64,000 nt of DNA from Oscillospiraceae bacterium (GTDB lineage Bacteria; Bacillota; Clostridia; Oscillospirales; Oscillospiraceae): contig JAFXTU010000040.1 of assembly GCA_017535635.1 (NCBI GenBank), forward strand, positions 24,208-88,207. Direction: 5' to 3'. Position numbers and translations under genes: made by a program. The notes beneath the pieces were generated by a model. The model was not told the DNA's origin. It made no database searches and was given only the letters and a program-made list of their open reading frames with translations. The first letter of the stretch is position 1. Each line of letters opens with the position of its first letter. This document shows, piece after piece, positions 15,579 through 24,043 of this stretch.

Positions 15579-16625
15579 TCAGTCGGCGGGCGTGTAGAAG
15601 ATGTCCATGACCAGCTTCTGCAGGGCCGCGTCGTCCGCGTAGAATTCCTGGTATACTTCTCCCATCCGGGTCTCCCCTTCCAGGGTGAATATCCCGCCGA
15701 CGGCATAGCCGTCAAAGCGGTCCACATAGGCGTTGAGCTGGTCAATGGTACAGTCGGTGACCATGGACTTCTCCAGGGCGCCGTAGGCGTCCAGCGCAAA
15801 GGAGGCGTCCTTCTTTATGGCAGCGGACATGGCGGAAAAGAGTCCCGTCATATAGGTCCGCTGGCGGCGCATCCGGGCCTCGTTGGAATCGTCGTCCACC
15901 ATGCGCATTCTGGAGCGGACAAAATGCTCCACGTTGTCCGCCGTGAGGGTCACGGTCTCTCCCTTGATCAGCGTGTCGTCAATGCCGGTAAAGTCGTCCT
16001 CCACGGTGACCGTGACGCCCCCCACCAGATCGTTCAGCACGGGGATCGCGTCCATGGTCAGAGAGAGGTAGTTGTCAATGGAAACGCCGTAGAGCAGCCG
16101 GGAAACGGCGTGAACGGTGTTCTCGCAGCTTGGCTCCCGCCCGTTTCCGTAGGTGTGCGCCAGGGCCAGCTGCTCGTAGTGGTAGCCCATCGGCTTGCCG
16201 AAGGAATCCTGATAGGGCACGTCGCACATGGTATTCCGGTCCAGCTGCAGGAAGATGCAGGTCTCCTCGGCCGGATCAAAGACCGCCAGAAGGAGGAAAT
16301 CCGACTGGCTCGTGTTGCGGAGGGTCACGACCCCCTCGCCCAGCTCCGGATCGTCGATGCCCAGGATAAGCAGCGTACTCAGATCCGTGTTGTACACATA
16401 CTTACGGCCGCCGTAAAACAGGACGGGGACGGCGCTCTCCTCCTCTTCCCCGGGAAGGGGAAGATCGTTCCTGCTCAGGGCGGTCCCGGCTCCCTCGGGG
16501 ATCGGATCCGCGGCCAGCTCCAGACGGGAGAAAAACAGATAGACGCCCACCGCGGCCGCGACCAGGACCGCCGCCGCCAGAGCATAGGCCAGATGCCTCT
16601 GCCGCCGGCTCCAATGCCTTCCCAT
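15579..16625 (-). CDS. LytR-CpsA-Psr (LCP) family protein
   Basis: A 348-residue membrane protein with one N-terminal TM (about residues 12-33) and an extracytoplasmic LCP domain. Diagnostic stretches are 'LLILGIDDPELG', 'SQSDFLLLAVFDP', 'FLQLDRNTMCDVP', 'HAVSRLLYGVSIDNYLSLTMDAIPVLNDLVGGVTVTV' and 'HFVRSRMRMVDDDSNEARMRRQRTYM'. The Arg/Asp set matches the pyrophosphate-lipid-binding pocket of LCP phosphotransferases, which attach polymers to peptidoglycan or proteins (family knowledge). It lies last in a minus-strand cluster with CpsB/C/D-like regulators, a sortase and a sortase substrate, pointing to surface polymer attachment. Confidence 0.9.
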   Translation of the reverse strand: MGRHWSRRQRHLAYALAAAVLVAAAVGVYLFFSRLELAADPIPEGAGTALSRNDLPLPGEEEESAVPVLFYGGRKYVYNTDLSTLLILGIDDPELGEGVVTLRNTSQSDFLLLAVFDPAEETCIFLQLDRNTMCDVPYQDSFGKPMGYHYEQLALAHTYGNGREPSCENTVHAVSRLLYGVSIDNYLSLTMDAIPVLNDLVGGVTVTVEDDFTGIDDTLIKGETVTLTADNVEHFVRSRMRMVDDDSNEARMRRQRTYMTGLFSAMSAAIKKDASFALDAYGALEKSMVTDCTIDQLNAYVDRFDGYAVGGIFTLEGETRMGEVYQEFYADDAALQKLVMDIFYTPAD

Positions 16626-16674
16626 ATTGAGCTCCTCCCTTCGCTGACGATCAAAGAATGAAGCGGAAAAAGGA

Positions 16675-16708
16675 GATGGGTACCCGGTCCGAAGGCCGGA
16701 TACCCATC
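16675..16708 (-). terminator. Hairpin between the sortase substrate and the LCP gene
   Basis: Bases 16675-16682 and 16701-16708 pair (GATGGGTA and partner), extended by an inner CCGG/CCGG. On the minus strand the stem is followed by a short T-run. It probably attenuates transcription into the LCP gene. Confidence 0.6.
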
Positions 16709-16721
16709 AAAAGACCTGGGA

Positions 16722-17312
16722 TTACTCCTGGGTCTTCTTGCGGGCACTGACAAAGCAGTAGCCGGCGAGGCTGACCATCGCGGCCGCGAGAACGATCCAC
16801 AGAACGGTGTTGTATCCGGTCTGGGGAGAACGCTGAGGGCCGACAGGAGCGGGAGCATTGTCCGCAGGGGCTTCGGCGGCAGGCGCGGGAGCCGCGGTGT
16901 CATACACGAACACGAAGGGAGACGTCGAATCCACCGTGATCGTCCCGGCAGCCTGGTCGAACTGCTCAGATCTCCAAGCATTGTTGACAAAATGGAGGAC
17001 CGCACGAAGCTTCATGGTCAGGTCCATATTGACCTTGAGGGTGACCGAACCATTGATCGTCCCGGTATAGGTAATATCAAAAGCCACATAGCGAAGGGTA
17101 TCGGCAGTGCCGACAGCCACCTCAGCAGCGGCCTCCAAACCGTCCTTATCGGGAACCTGGGAAGCATCGATGCCCGTCATGGTAACCGTCTCGCCATTAT
17201 CCTGCGGAATGGTCGCAGTGGTGCCGGCCTCAGGGCTGGGAGCGGCAAAAGCGCTGATGCTCAGTGCCAGAACCAGCACGAAAACGGCCGCGATGGTAAG
17301 AACCTTTTTCAT
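16722..17312 (-). CDS. Sortase-anchored surface protein with SPQTG sorting signal
   Basis: A 196-residue secreted protein. A signal peptide (residues about 1-23, cut after 'AFA') precedes a compact beta-rich domain (about 35-140) and an Ala/Pro-rich stalk (about 140-160). The C terminus is a full cell-wall sorting signal: SPQTG at 162-166, a hydrophobic helix (about 170-189) and the positive tail 'ARKK'. The (S/P)PxTG motif is that used by class B sortase of Clostridioides difficile (established knowledge), and a class B sortase gene lies immediately upstream. The globular domain is not recognised. A strong SD (AAAGGAGG) precedes the ATG, suggesting high expression. Confidence 0.85.
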   Translation of the reverse strand: MKKVLTIAAVFVLVLALSISAFAAPSPEAGTTATIPQDNGETVTMTGIDASQVPDKDGLEAAAEVAVGTADTLRYVAFDITYTGTINGSVTLKVNMDLTMKLRAVLHFVNNAWRSEQFDQAAGTITVDSTSPFVFVYDTAAPAPAAEAPADNAPAPVGPQRSPQTGYNTVLWIVLAAAMVSLAGYCFVSARKKTQE

Positions 17313-17357
17313 CGGAAAAACCTCCTTTCTTCAAAGATTTCGCCTCTATGTGAACGG

Positions 17358-18173
17358 TCAGGGAAGCATTTTTCCCATGACCAGGAAGCGATTGGTATTG
17401 TTGCCGATCAGGCAGGTGGAGAGGATCATGACCTTATCCCCCGGCGCGGGAGCGTACTCCTCCCGGAAGCGTGCGCCCAAATCCCTCGTATTGAAGATGC
17501 CGGCAAAAAACTTTTCAAAGACGGCATCGTCGGAAAAATCATGGTAATACAGGATGTGATCCCCCGGATAGGGAACGGCGGCGAAAACGCCGTAGGTGAG
17601 CTCCGAAACCGGAGTATAGACCGTGAAGGTCTCGTTCTCCTCGAAGAACACCGGATCGGAGAAGAGCATCTGCAGGTTGCCGAACATGGCGCCGGACTTC
17701 ATATGGTGGCCGTAGATCAGGGTCACCGGGTCCGTAAGGTCCAGGCCGTTGTACTGATGCTCGGAGAAAAGCGCGCCGTTGGCGGAGTACTGCTTATCGC
17801 TGTTGTGGTCCAGATAATAGGCGTCGTCCTCGGCGCTCTGGACCAGGGGATAGCTGATGTCCGTATCGGGGATCTCCAGCCAGGCGTAGATATCGGGATT
17901 CAATTCCCGCAGGGCCTCAAAGTCGACGGGGCTCACGTAGGGCTCCGGGGTGGGCGTGGGCTCCGGGGTGGGCGCCGCCGTTTCCACAGGTTTCGGGGTC
18001 GCAGGGGCGGGCGTGGGACTGGGCCGCTCCGGCGCGGCAGTCGCCGTAGGGGCCAGCGCTTCCGTCCGGGCAGCCCTGGGGGTCCAGGAGGCCAGGATCG
18101 CCTTTCCGGCAAAAAAGAGAGCGCCTGCCAGCAAAACCGCTCCGCAAAGGATGTAAATCGTCCGTTTTTTCAT
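17358..18173 (-). CDS. srtB: Class B sortase
   Basis: A 271-residue membrane-anchored transpeptidase: N-terminal TM (about 6-25), a Pro/Thr/Ala-rich stalk (about 40-78), then the sortase B domain. Catalytic residues are His156 in 'TLIYGHHM', Cys254 in 'ILSTCLIG' and Arg262 in 'NRFLVMGKM'. The tandem 'FTVYTPVSELTYGVFA' stretch is also class B-like. It would cut between T and G of the SPQTG substrate encoded just downstream and link it to the cell wall. Its ATG overlaps the phosphatase stop codon by 4 nt, so it is co-translated with the tyrosine-phosphorylation module. The long Pro-rich stalk is noteworthy. Confidence 0.93.
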   Translation of the reverse strand: MKKRTIYILCGAVLLAGALFFAGKAILASWTPRAARTEALAPTATAAPERPSPTPAPATPKPVETAAPTPEPTPTPEPYVSPVDFEALRELNPDIYAWLEIPDTDISYPLVQSAEDDAYYLDHNSDKQYSANGALFSEHQYNGLDLTDPVTLIYGHHMKSGAMFGNLQMLFSDPVFFEENETFTVYTPVSELTYGVFAAVPYPGDHILYYHDFSDDAVFEKFFAGIFNTRDLGARFREEYAPAPGDKVMILSTCLIGNNTNRFLVMGKMLP

Positions 18174-18883
18174 GGTCTGACTGCCTCGCTGTCCACGCCG
18201 GTCAGCTTTTCCAGGTCCAGCAGCCGGTCAATGGCCCGCCGACCCAGCTTTTTTTCGATCAGCTCCAGGGCCTGGCCCAGATTGGGGGGGCGGGAGGTGG
18301 TATTGTGGGCGTCCGAGCCCAGGAAATGGATCCGATCCTCCTCCAGCAGCCGCAGGGCCTGACGGGAGGTGCGGCGGGAGAGGAAAAACTCCGCGTTGCA
18401 CTGGATGAAAACGTCCATCTCCATGAGCCGACGCAGGAGCTTCTTCGGATTGAAATCTATGTACCGCTCCAGGTGGGCGATCACCGGTCGGATGCCCCGC
18501 ATCCGGATCTCCTCCACTTCCCCCAGCATCCGCTCTGTCCATCGGACAAAGGGCATCTCCAGCAGCAGAAGCCTGGTCCCTTCCAGGCAGAGGGAAGGCA
18601 GGACCTCCGTCCCGCTGATCCCGTCAAAGAAACGGACCTCCGCTCCGTATCGAAGGGTGGGGTAGGTCTCCCCCTCTGTCAGCACCTCCGTCAGTTCCTC
18701 CCGGGCCTTCGCCCTTTGGCGAAGGAAGCGTTCCGGCGTGGTGTATTCCGCGTAAAAGTGAGGGGTGGCGATCACCTGGTCGATCCCCTGGCTGCGCCAC
18801 ATGTCCAGCATCAGGAGGGAGGTGGAAACACTGTCGCTCCCATCGTCCATGCCGGGGAGCAAATGTGTGTGGAAATCGGTCAT
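18170..18883 (-). CDS. CpsB/YwqE-type PHP tyrosine-protein phosphatase
   Basis: A 237-residue metal-dependent phosphatase of the PHP fold. Metal ligands are visible in 'DFHTHLLPGMDDGS', 'VIATPHFY', 'RPVIAHLERY' and 'FLGSDAHNT'. These enzymes dephosphorylate the tyrosine cluster of the cognate CpsD-type kinase and so reset capsule or exopolysaccharide assembly (established for Streptococcus and Bacillus). The gene overlaps both neighbours by 4 nt, the kinase upstream and the sortase downstream. Full length for the family. Confidence 0.93.
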   Translation of the reverse strand: MTDFHTHLLPGMDDGSDSVSTSLLMLDMWRSQGIDQVIATPHFYAEYTTPERFLRQRAKAREELTEVLTEGETYPTLRYGAEVRFFDGISGTEVLPSLCLEGTRLLLLEMPFVRWTERMLGEVEEIRMRGIRPVIAHLERYIDFNPKKLLRRLMEMDVFIQCNAEFFLSRRTSRQALRLLEEDRIHFLGSDAHNTTSRPPNLGQALELIEKKLGRRAIDRLLDLEKLTGVDSEAVRP

Positions 18884-19689
18884 GACTCCTCAGGTCTCTT
18901 GTAATAATAACTGTACTTGTAGTGCTTCTTGTAATAGCCCCGACGCCGGTAGTAACCGCCGCCGGATTCCTGCGCACCGTTGAACACGAAGCCCAGGATA
19001 TGAGCGTCCACCAGCTTCAGCTGCCGGATGGTCTCCGCCAGAGCGCCCCGGACCGCCCGATCGGAACGGACCACGACCACCATCCCGTCCACCAGCTTAC
19101 AGGCCACCAGGGCGTCCGTCACCGCCGTGACCGGCGGCAGGTCCAGAATGATGAAATCGTAATGCTCCCGCAGGACCTCCAGCAGGGAAACCATCCGATC
19201 GGAGCCCAGGAGCTCCGAGGGGTTGGGCGGGATGTCCCCGGCCACCAGAACGTCCAGGACCACGGGATCATCCTCCTCGTCGGAAGACCGGAAAGCCTGG
19301 ATCGCTTCCCCGGCAGTGGACATGCCCACCAGCAGGTTGGAAAGACCGGGGCTTGCCTGGAGATCCAGACGCTTGGAAAGGTTCGGAAGGCGCATATCTC
19401 CCTCGATGAGGAGCACATTGCGCTTGGACTCCGCCATGGTATAGGCAAGATTGATGGAGGTGATGCTCTTCCCCTCCGAGCTGAAGGAACTGGTAAACCC
19501 GATGATCCGGCACTCCGAGGAGCCGGAGAACGAAAAGAGCAGATTAGTACGCAGGAGCTTATAGGCCTCCGAGGAGGCGAAATTCATATTGGAGCCGATC
19601 ATGAACTGCCGTTCTGAGGCATGATCGGTCCTCTGGCCGGATCTGTTTCGCTTTCTGGAAGAGCTCTTTCCGAAATCAAACAACTTCAT
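18880..19689 (-). CDS. CpsD/CapB-type bacterial tyrosine kinase
   Basis: A 269-residue BY-kinase. The Walker A region reads 'IGFTSSFSSEGKSITSINLAY', Walker A' 'VLLIEGDMRLP' and Walker B 'FIILDLPPV'. The C terminus carries the autophosphorylation tyrosine cluster, dense in YY and KHYKYSYYYK-like residues at about 245-265. The kinase needs the cytoplasmic tail of a CpsC-type adaptor, encoded immediately upstream. Walker A is 'SSEGKSITS', the usual form in this family. Cycling with the PHP phosphatase controls polymer export and length (family knowledge). Confidence 0.93.
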   Translation of the reverse strand: MKLFDFGKSSSRKRNRSGQRTDHASERQFMIGSNMNFASSEAYKLLRTNLLFSFSGSSECRIIGFTSSFSSEGKSITSINLAYTMAESKRNVLLIEGDMRLPNLSKRLDLQASPGLSNLLVGMSTAGEAIQAFRSSDEEDDPVVLDVLVAGDIPPNPSELLGSDRMVSLLEVLREHYDFIILDLPPVTAVTDALVACKLVDGMVVVVRSDRAVRGALAETIRQLKLVDAHILGFVFNGAQESGGGYYRRRGYYKKHYKYSYYYKRPEES

Positions 19690-19701
19690 CTCCCGACCTC
19701 C

Positions 19702-20550
19702 TTATGCCGACGCGGCGCCAGAGGAGTCCCCGGAAGAATCCGATGAATCAGACTGTCGGCGGCGTTTTCTGTGGGACGCTCCGTAGCCATATCCGTAGCC
19801 ATATCCGTAGCCATATCCGTATTTGTAATACCCGCCGGAGCGCTGCCGGGAAGCATGCATGTCCGGGATGACGGAGAGGAGCGGGATGTCCGGGAAGCTC
19901 TGACTCAGATAGTCTTCGCTGTGGATATTCTCGTCCAGGAGATGGACCATGACAATGACCGCCGCAGCCAGCACGGCTCCAACCAGGAAACCGATGGCCG
20001 TATTGCGGGTATAGCTGGGGGAATGACGGTGAGCCGGGACCACGCCATAGTCCACGATGCGCACATCGCTGCCGTTGACGATATCGGAGATCTTCTCCGG
20101 CAGGACGCTGGCAATGGTGTTGGCGATCTTCTCCGCCTCGGTGGGGCTCTTGCTGGTGACCACCACCTGGAAGATCTCCGTGGAGTTCACCGAAGCGGCG
20201 GAGATCATATTTCTCAATTGCTCATAGGTATACGGCAGCTCCGCTTTTTCAATGACATCGTTCAGAGCGGCTCGGGATCTCAAGATGACCACATAGGTAT
20301 CCACCAGCTTCTGGGCGGCGGTCAGCTCACCGGAGGAGATGCTGAAGGAGGAAGAACCGATATTGATGCCGGTGTTGTTGACATAGAGCAGGGTGCTGGA
20401 CTGATACAGAGGATCCACCATAAAAAACGTGTAGGCGAATACCAGCGCCGCCCCGACCACGGCGGCCAGCGCGATCAGCCAGGCTCTGTGCAGAAGGACA
20501 GTGAATAACTCCCGAAGGTCGATCTCCATGGCTTCATTGTTTTCTGTCAT
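19702..20550 (-). CDS. Chain-length determinant/CpsC-type polysaccharide co-polymerase adaptor
   Basis: A 282-residue Wzz-family membrane adaptor; the start at 20550 has GGAGAG upstream and begins just before the conserved 'IDLRELFTVLLHRAWLI'. TM1 is about residues 19-40 and TM2 about 185-205. The extracytoplasmic segment includes 'YQSSTLLYVNN' and 'VVTSKSPTEAEKIANTI'. The cytoplasmic tail is unusual: a Gly-Tyr repeat run (about 250-263) encoded by 12-bp direct repeats, then a Ser/Asp-rich end. The tail would activate the CpsD-type kinase encoded 12 nt downstream and may itself be phosphorylated (inference). Confidence 0.9.
   Translation of the reverse strand: MTENNEAMEIDLRELFTVLLHRAWLIALAAVVGAALVFAYTFFMVDPLYQSSTLLYVNNTGINIGSSSFSISSGELTAAQKLVDTYVVILRSRAALNDVIEKAELPYTYEQLRNMISAASVNSTEIFQVVVTSKSPTEAEKIANTIASVLPEKISDIVNGSDVRIVDYGVVPAHRHSPSYTRNTAIGFLVGAVLAAAVIVMVHLLDENIHSEDYLSQSFPDIPLLSVIPDMHASRQRSGGYYKYGYGYGYGYGYGYGASHRKRRRQSDSSDSSGDSSGAASA
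19781..19822. repeat. 12-bp tandem repeat inside the CpsC-type gene
   Basis: About 3.5 copies of CCGTAGCCATAT occur in a row. On the coding strand each unit encodes Tyr-Gly-Tyr-Gly, so copy number can change without a frameshift and only lengthen or shorten the tyrosine-rich cytoplasmic tail. Confidence 0.85.
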
Positions 20551-20949
20551 GATTCTCTCCAAATCAGACCGCAAAGCGGCGGAAATCAAGGATAAACCTC
20601 GTCTTCTTGGGGGGAAGGAGTGCGGAAAGCTATATGGATAACATAACAAATTATATTCTAACTCATTAAGTATACCTGAGTATTCTGAAAAATACAAGCG
20701 TTTTCCGAAATATTTTGCGTAAAACAAGCCTCGTTTTTCAGGGGCAGAAAACCCTGGCGGCCTCCATCATGAGGGGCTAGCATAGTAGCATAGACATCGC
20801 CCGCTGTCAAGATGCCCGTTCCGGGAACCCTTTCCAAGGTCCGGCAGGACCGCAAAAACGGAAACCAGGGCCTTGACAAATACTCCCACAGGGTATATAT
20901 TGTACTCGGAATTACCCCTAGGGGGTATCTGAGAAGGGAGGTCTCTCCT
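20551..20949. promoter_or_regulatory. Divergent intergenic region between the cpsC-type and csoR genes
   Basis: This 399-bp gap has no credible gene. It is AT-rich near 20640-20720. On the minus strand a TATAAT (complement of 20650-20655) is a plausible -10 for the cpsC-type operon, with no good -35. The right-hand side carries the csoR promoter and operator, described separately. Confidence 0.5.
20873..20927 (+). promoter_or_regulatory. csoR-copA promoter and CsoR operator
   Basis: TTGACA at 20873-20878 and TATATT at 20896-20901 are spaced by 17 bp, a good sigma-A promoter. Downstream, TACCCCTAGGGGGTA at 20913-20927 is the G/C-tract pseudopalindrome typical of CsoR-family operators. Repressor bound there would cover the transcription start, with release on copper binding (family knowledge). 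Confidence 0.85.
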
Positions 20950-21303
20950 ATGGAACAGGCAGAAAAGACCTGGGACGGCAGCGAGGCGGAACCCTGCTGC
21001 GCCGGCACAGAGGAGACGGGCTGCTGCGCCACCAAGCTGCGAAGCGAGGAGGAATTGCGGGATCTCAGCCACCGGCTCAGCCGCATCGAGGGCCAGATCC
21101 GGGGCATCAAGGGGATGCTGGAGCGGGACGCCTACTGCATCGACATCCTGAACCAGGTTTCCGCCGCCTCCAGCGCTCTGAACAGCTTCACCAAGGTCCT
21201 GCTCTCCAGCCACATCCGTTCCTGTGTAGCGGAGGACATCCGGGACGGCAGGGAGGACAAGCTGGAGGAGCTGGTGAGGACCCTGCAGAAGCTGATGCGA
21301 TAG
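20950..21303 (+). CDS. csoR: CsoR family copper-sensing repressor
   Basis: A 117-residue all-helical repressor. The start at 20950 is preceded by GGGAGG; upstream in-frame codons cover the promoter and operator. The core 'RLSRIEGQIRGIKGMLERDAYCIDIL' supplies the first Cu(I) ligand Cys, and 'LSSHIRSCV' the His and second Cys, matching the C-H-C set of CsoR. An N-terminal extension of about 30 residues has two extra cysteine pairs ('CCAG', 'GCCATK'), which is unusual and might bind metal (inference). It lies 12 nt before copA and is likely autorepressed with it. Confidence 0.92.
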   Translation: MEQAEKTWDGSEAEPCCAGTEETGCCATKLRSEEELRDLSHRLSRIEGQIRGIKGMLERDAYCIDILNQVSAASSALNSFTKVLLSSHIRSCVAEDIRDGREDKLEELVRTLQKLMR

Positions 21304-21315
21304 GAGGGAGCGGGG

Positions 21316-23904
21316 ATGGAACAGTATCTGGTCACGGGGATGACCTGCGCCGCCTGCCAGAACCGGGTGGAGAAGGCGGTCTCCAGGGTCCCGGGGGTGA
21401 AGACCTGCAGCGTGAGCCTTCTCACCAACTCCATGGGCGTGGAGGGCTCCGCGGCCCCGGCCGCGGTCATTCAGGCGGTGGAGGCAGCGGGCTACGGCGC
21501 ATCCCTGAAGGAGGCCGGAAAAAAAGTCTCCGGCGGCAGCCTGGAGCGGCTGGCGGCGGAGGAAGAGGCCCTGAAGGACCGGGAGACGCCCCTGCTGCGG
21601 AAGCGGCTCATCGCTTCGTTGGTTTTCCTTATTGTTTTAATGTATTTCTCCATGGGCCACATGATGCTGGGCTTGCCCCTGCCCTCCTTCATGGAGGGGA
21701 ACCACGTAGCCATGGGCCTGGGGCAGCTATTGCTGGCTGGGGCGGTGATGGTCGTCAACCAGCGCTTCTTCGTCAGCGGCTTCAAGAGCCTTTTTAAGGG
21801 CGCGCCCAACATGGACACGCTCATCGCCCTGGGAGCCGCGGCAGCCTTCGGCTACTCCACGGTGATGCTCTTCGGTATGACCGTGGCCCAGGTGCGAATG
21901 GATCACGAGGCGGTCATGAACTACATGATGGAGTTCTACTTCGAGTCCGCCGCCATGATCCTGGCCCTCATCACCGTGGGAAAGATGCTGGAGGCCCACT
22001 CCAAGGGCAAGACCACCAGCGCCCTGAAAAGCCTCATGAAGCTGTCCCCCAAGACGGCCACGGTCCTCCGGGAGGGCCGGGAAGTTACGGTCAGCGTGGA
22101 CGAGGTGGCCCCGGGGGACCTCTTTGTGGTCCGGCCGGGGGAGAACATCCCCGTGGACGGGGTGGTGGTGGAGGGCGCCAGCGCCGTGAACGAAGCGGCC
22201 CTCACGGGCGAGAGCCTCCCGGTGGACAAGTCGCCGGGGGATGAGGTCTCCTCCGCCACGCTGAACCAGTCCGGCTTCCTCACCTGCCGGGCAACCAGGG
22301 TGGGCGAGGACACCACCCTCGCCCAGATCATCCAGATGGTCAGCGACGCCGCGGCCACCAAGGCCCCGGTGGCCAGGCTGGCGGACAGGATCTCCGGGAT
22401 CTTCGTCCCGGCGGTCATGGGCATCGCGGCGGTGACCATTGCCGTCTGGCTCCTGCTGGGACGGCCCGTGGGCTTCGCCCTGGCCAGAGGCATCTGCGTC
22501 CTGGTGGTCTCCTGCCCCTGCGCCCTGGGGCTGGCCACCCCCGTGGCCATCATGGTGGGCAACGGCATGGGGGCCAAAAACGGCATCCTCTTTAAGACCG
22601 CCGAGGCTCTCCAGGAGGCGGGGGGCGTTCAGATCGTCGCCCTGGACAAGACCGGCACCATCACCCGGGGCGAGCCGGAGGTGACGGATATTCTCCCGGC
22701 GGAGGGAGTCACGGCAGAGGAACTGCTGGGCCTGGCCCACGCCCTGGAACAGAAGAGCGAGCACCCCCTGGCGAGAGCCATCCTGCGGAGGGCGGAGGCC
22801 CAGGGGCTCGTGCCCCGGGCCGTAACGGACTTTCAGGCCCTGCCCGGCAACGGGCTCTCCGCCCGGCTGGAGGGCGCGGAACTCTGGGGCGGCAGTGAAA
22901 GCTTCATCCGCTCCCGGGCCCAGATCCCGGCGAAGCTCCATGACGCGGCCATGGCGCTGGCCGGGGAGGGCAAGACGCCCCTTTTCTTCGCCAGAGACGG
23001 GCTTTTCCTGGGCGTCATCGCCGTGGCGGACACCATCAAGGGGGACAGTGCCCAGGCCATCCGGGAGCTTCGGGACATGGGCATCCACGTGGTGATGCTC
23101 ACCGGCGACAACGAGCAGACCGCCCGAGCCGTGGGCAGGGCCGCCGGGGTGAACGAAGTGGTAGCCGGAGTCCTCCCCGACGGGAAGGAGCAGGTGATCC
23201 GCCGCCTCCGGGAGTTCGGAAAGGTGGCCATGGTGGGCGACGGCATCAACGACGCCCCCGCCCTCACCCGGGCGGACATCGGCATCGCCATCGGCGCGGG
23301 GACGGACGTGGCCATCGACGCGGCGGACGTGGTGCTCATGAAGAGCAGCCTCATGGACGTCCCGGCAGCGGTGCGCCTCAGCCGCCGGACGTATCGAAAC
23401 ATCGTGGAAAACCTCTTCTGGGCCCTCATCTACAACACCCTGCTGATCCCCACCGCCGCCGGGGTCCTGGTGGGCCTGGGCGTCACCATGAACCCCATGC
23501 TGGGGGCCGCCGCCATGAGCCTAAGCAGCTTCTGCGTGGTGATGAACTCCCTGCGCCTGAACCTGGCGGACATCCACAGCACCAAAGGAGACCGGAAACA
23601 GAAGAGAGCCCTGCCCCTGTCGGCGGCGGGAGGGCTGCTGGAAGAGGCTGCACCGATCACAGAAAACAAGATCGAAGAAAGGACGGAAGAACCCATGAAA
23701 AAGACCCTGACCATCGAGGGCATGATGTGCAATCACTGCGAGAACACCGTGAAGAAGGCCCTGGAGGCCCTGGAGGGCGTCGCCGAGGCCCAGGTGAGCC
23801 ACGAGGCGGGCACCGCCGTGGTGACCCTCAGCGCCGAAGTGGCGGACGAAGCCCTGAAGAGCGCCGTGGAGGCCAAGGACTACAAGGTTTTGAAGGTAGT
23901 ATAA
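21316..23904 (+). CDS. copA: Cu(I)-exporting P1B ATPase with C-terminal CopZ-like domain
   Basis: An 862-residue copper pump. An N-terminal heavy-metal domain has 'GMTCAACQ' (residues 8-15). The ion path motif CPC is at 400-402, the phosphorylated Asp444 lies in 'DKTGTIT', and '[10 protein letters not shown]' marks the hinge. After the last TM helices a linker of about 30 residues leads into a complete CopZ-like domain, starting '[23 protein letters not shown]' at residue 794, with Cys805 and Cys808. The chaperone domain is in frame with no stop between. ATG 23695 could also start a free chaperone, though its SD is weak. Expression is set by CsoR upstream. Confidence 0.93.
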   Translation: MEQYLVTGMTCAACQNRVEKAVSRVPGVKTCSVSLLTNSMGVEGSAAPAAVIQAVEAAGYGASLKEAGKKVSGGSLERLAAEEEALKDRETPLLRKRLIASLVFLIVLMYFSMGHMMLGLPLPSFMEGNHVAMGLGQLLLAGAVMVVNQRFFVSGFKSLFKGAPNMDTLIALGAAAAFGYSTVMLFGMTVAQVRMDHEAVMNYMMEFYFESAAMILALITVGKMLEAHSKGKTTSALKSLMKLSPKTATVLREGREVTVSVDEVAPGDLFVVRPGENIPVDGVVVEGASAVNEAALTGESLPVDKSPGDEVSSATLNQSGFLTCRATRVGEDTTLAQIIQMVSDAAATKAPVARLADRISGIFVPAVMGIAAVTIAVWLLLGRPVGFALARGICVLVVSCPCALGLATPVAIMVGNGMGAKNGILFKTAEALQEAGGVQIVALDKTGTITRGEPEVTDILPAEGVTAEELLGLAHALEQKSEHPLARAILRRAEAQGLVPRAVTDFQALPGNGLSARLEGAELWGGSESFIRSRAQIPAKLHDAAMALAGEGKTPLFFARDGLFLGVIAVADTIKGDSAQAIRELRDMGIHVVMLTGDNEQTARAVGRAAGVNEVVAGVLPDGKEQVIRRLREFGKVAMVGDGINDAPALTRADIGIAIGAGTDVAIDAADVVLMKSSLMDVPAAVRLSRRTYRNIVENLFWALIYNTLLIPTAAGVLVGLGVTMNPMLGAAAMSLSSFCVVMNSLRLNLADIHSTKGDRKQKRALPLSAAGGLLEEAAPITENKIEERTEEPMKKTLTIEGMMCNHCENTVKKALEALEGVAEAQVSHEAGTAVVTLSAEVADEALKSAVEAKDYKVLKVV

Positions 23905-23922
23905 TTCCCGCAGAACAAGCCA

Positions 23923-23952
23923 GTCCCCGGAGCTGTGAACCGCTCCGGGGAC
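23923..23952 (+). terminator. Terminator of the csoR-copA operon
   Basis: GTCCCCGGAGC (23923-23933) pairs perfectly with 23942-23952 across an 8-nt loop and is followed by TTCCGCTTTTCT. Confidence 0.8.
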
Positions 23953-23983
23953 TTCCGCTTTTCTAAGAGAAAACAGAATTGAT

Positions 23984-24043
23984 AATCCATCGCCGAAGGC
24001 GATACCGCAACTCCTAACTCCCCACTCCTAACTCCTCACTCTT
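23984..24043. repeat. Heptamer array with shared 31-nt core
   Basis: Bases 23984-24014 are identical to 46384-46414 and contain the small palindrome CGCCGAAGGCG. They run into five units of AACTCCT/CACTCCT (24009-24043). The array encodes the last residues and the stop codon of the minus-strand dehydratase activator. Confidence 0.8.

Noticed and set aside
20551..20949. A riboswitch upstream of csoR or the cpsC-type gene
   Set aside because: No conserved riboswitch core is recognisable; the csoR side is explained by a CsoR operator and standard promoter.
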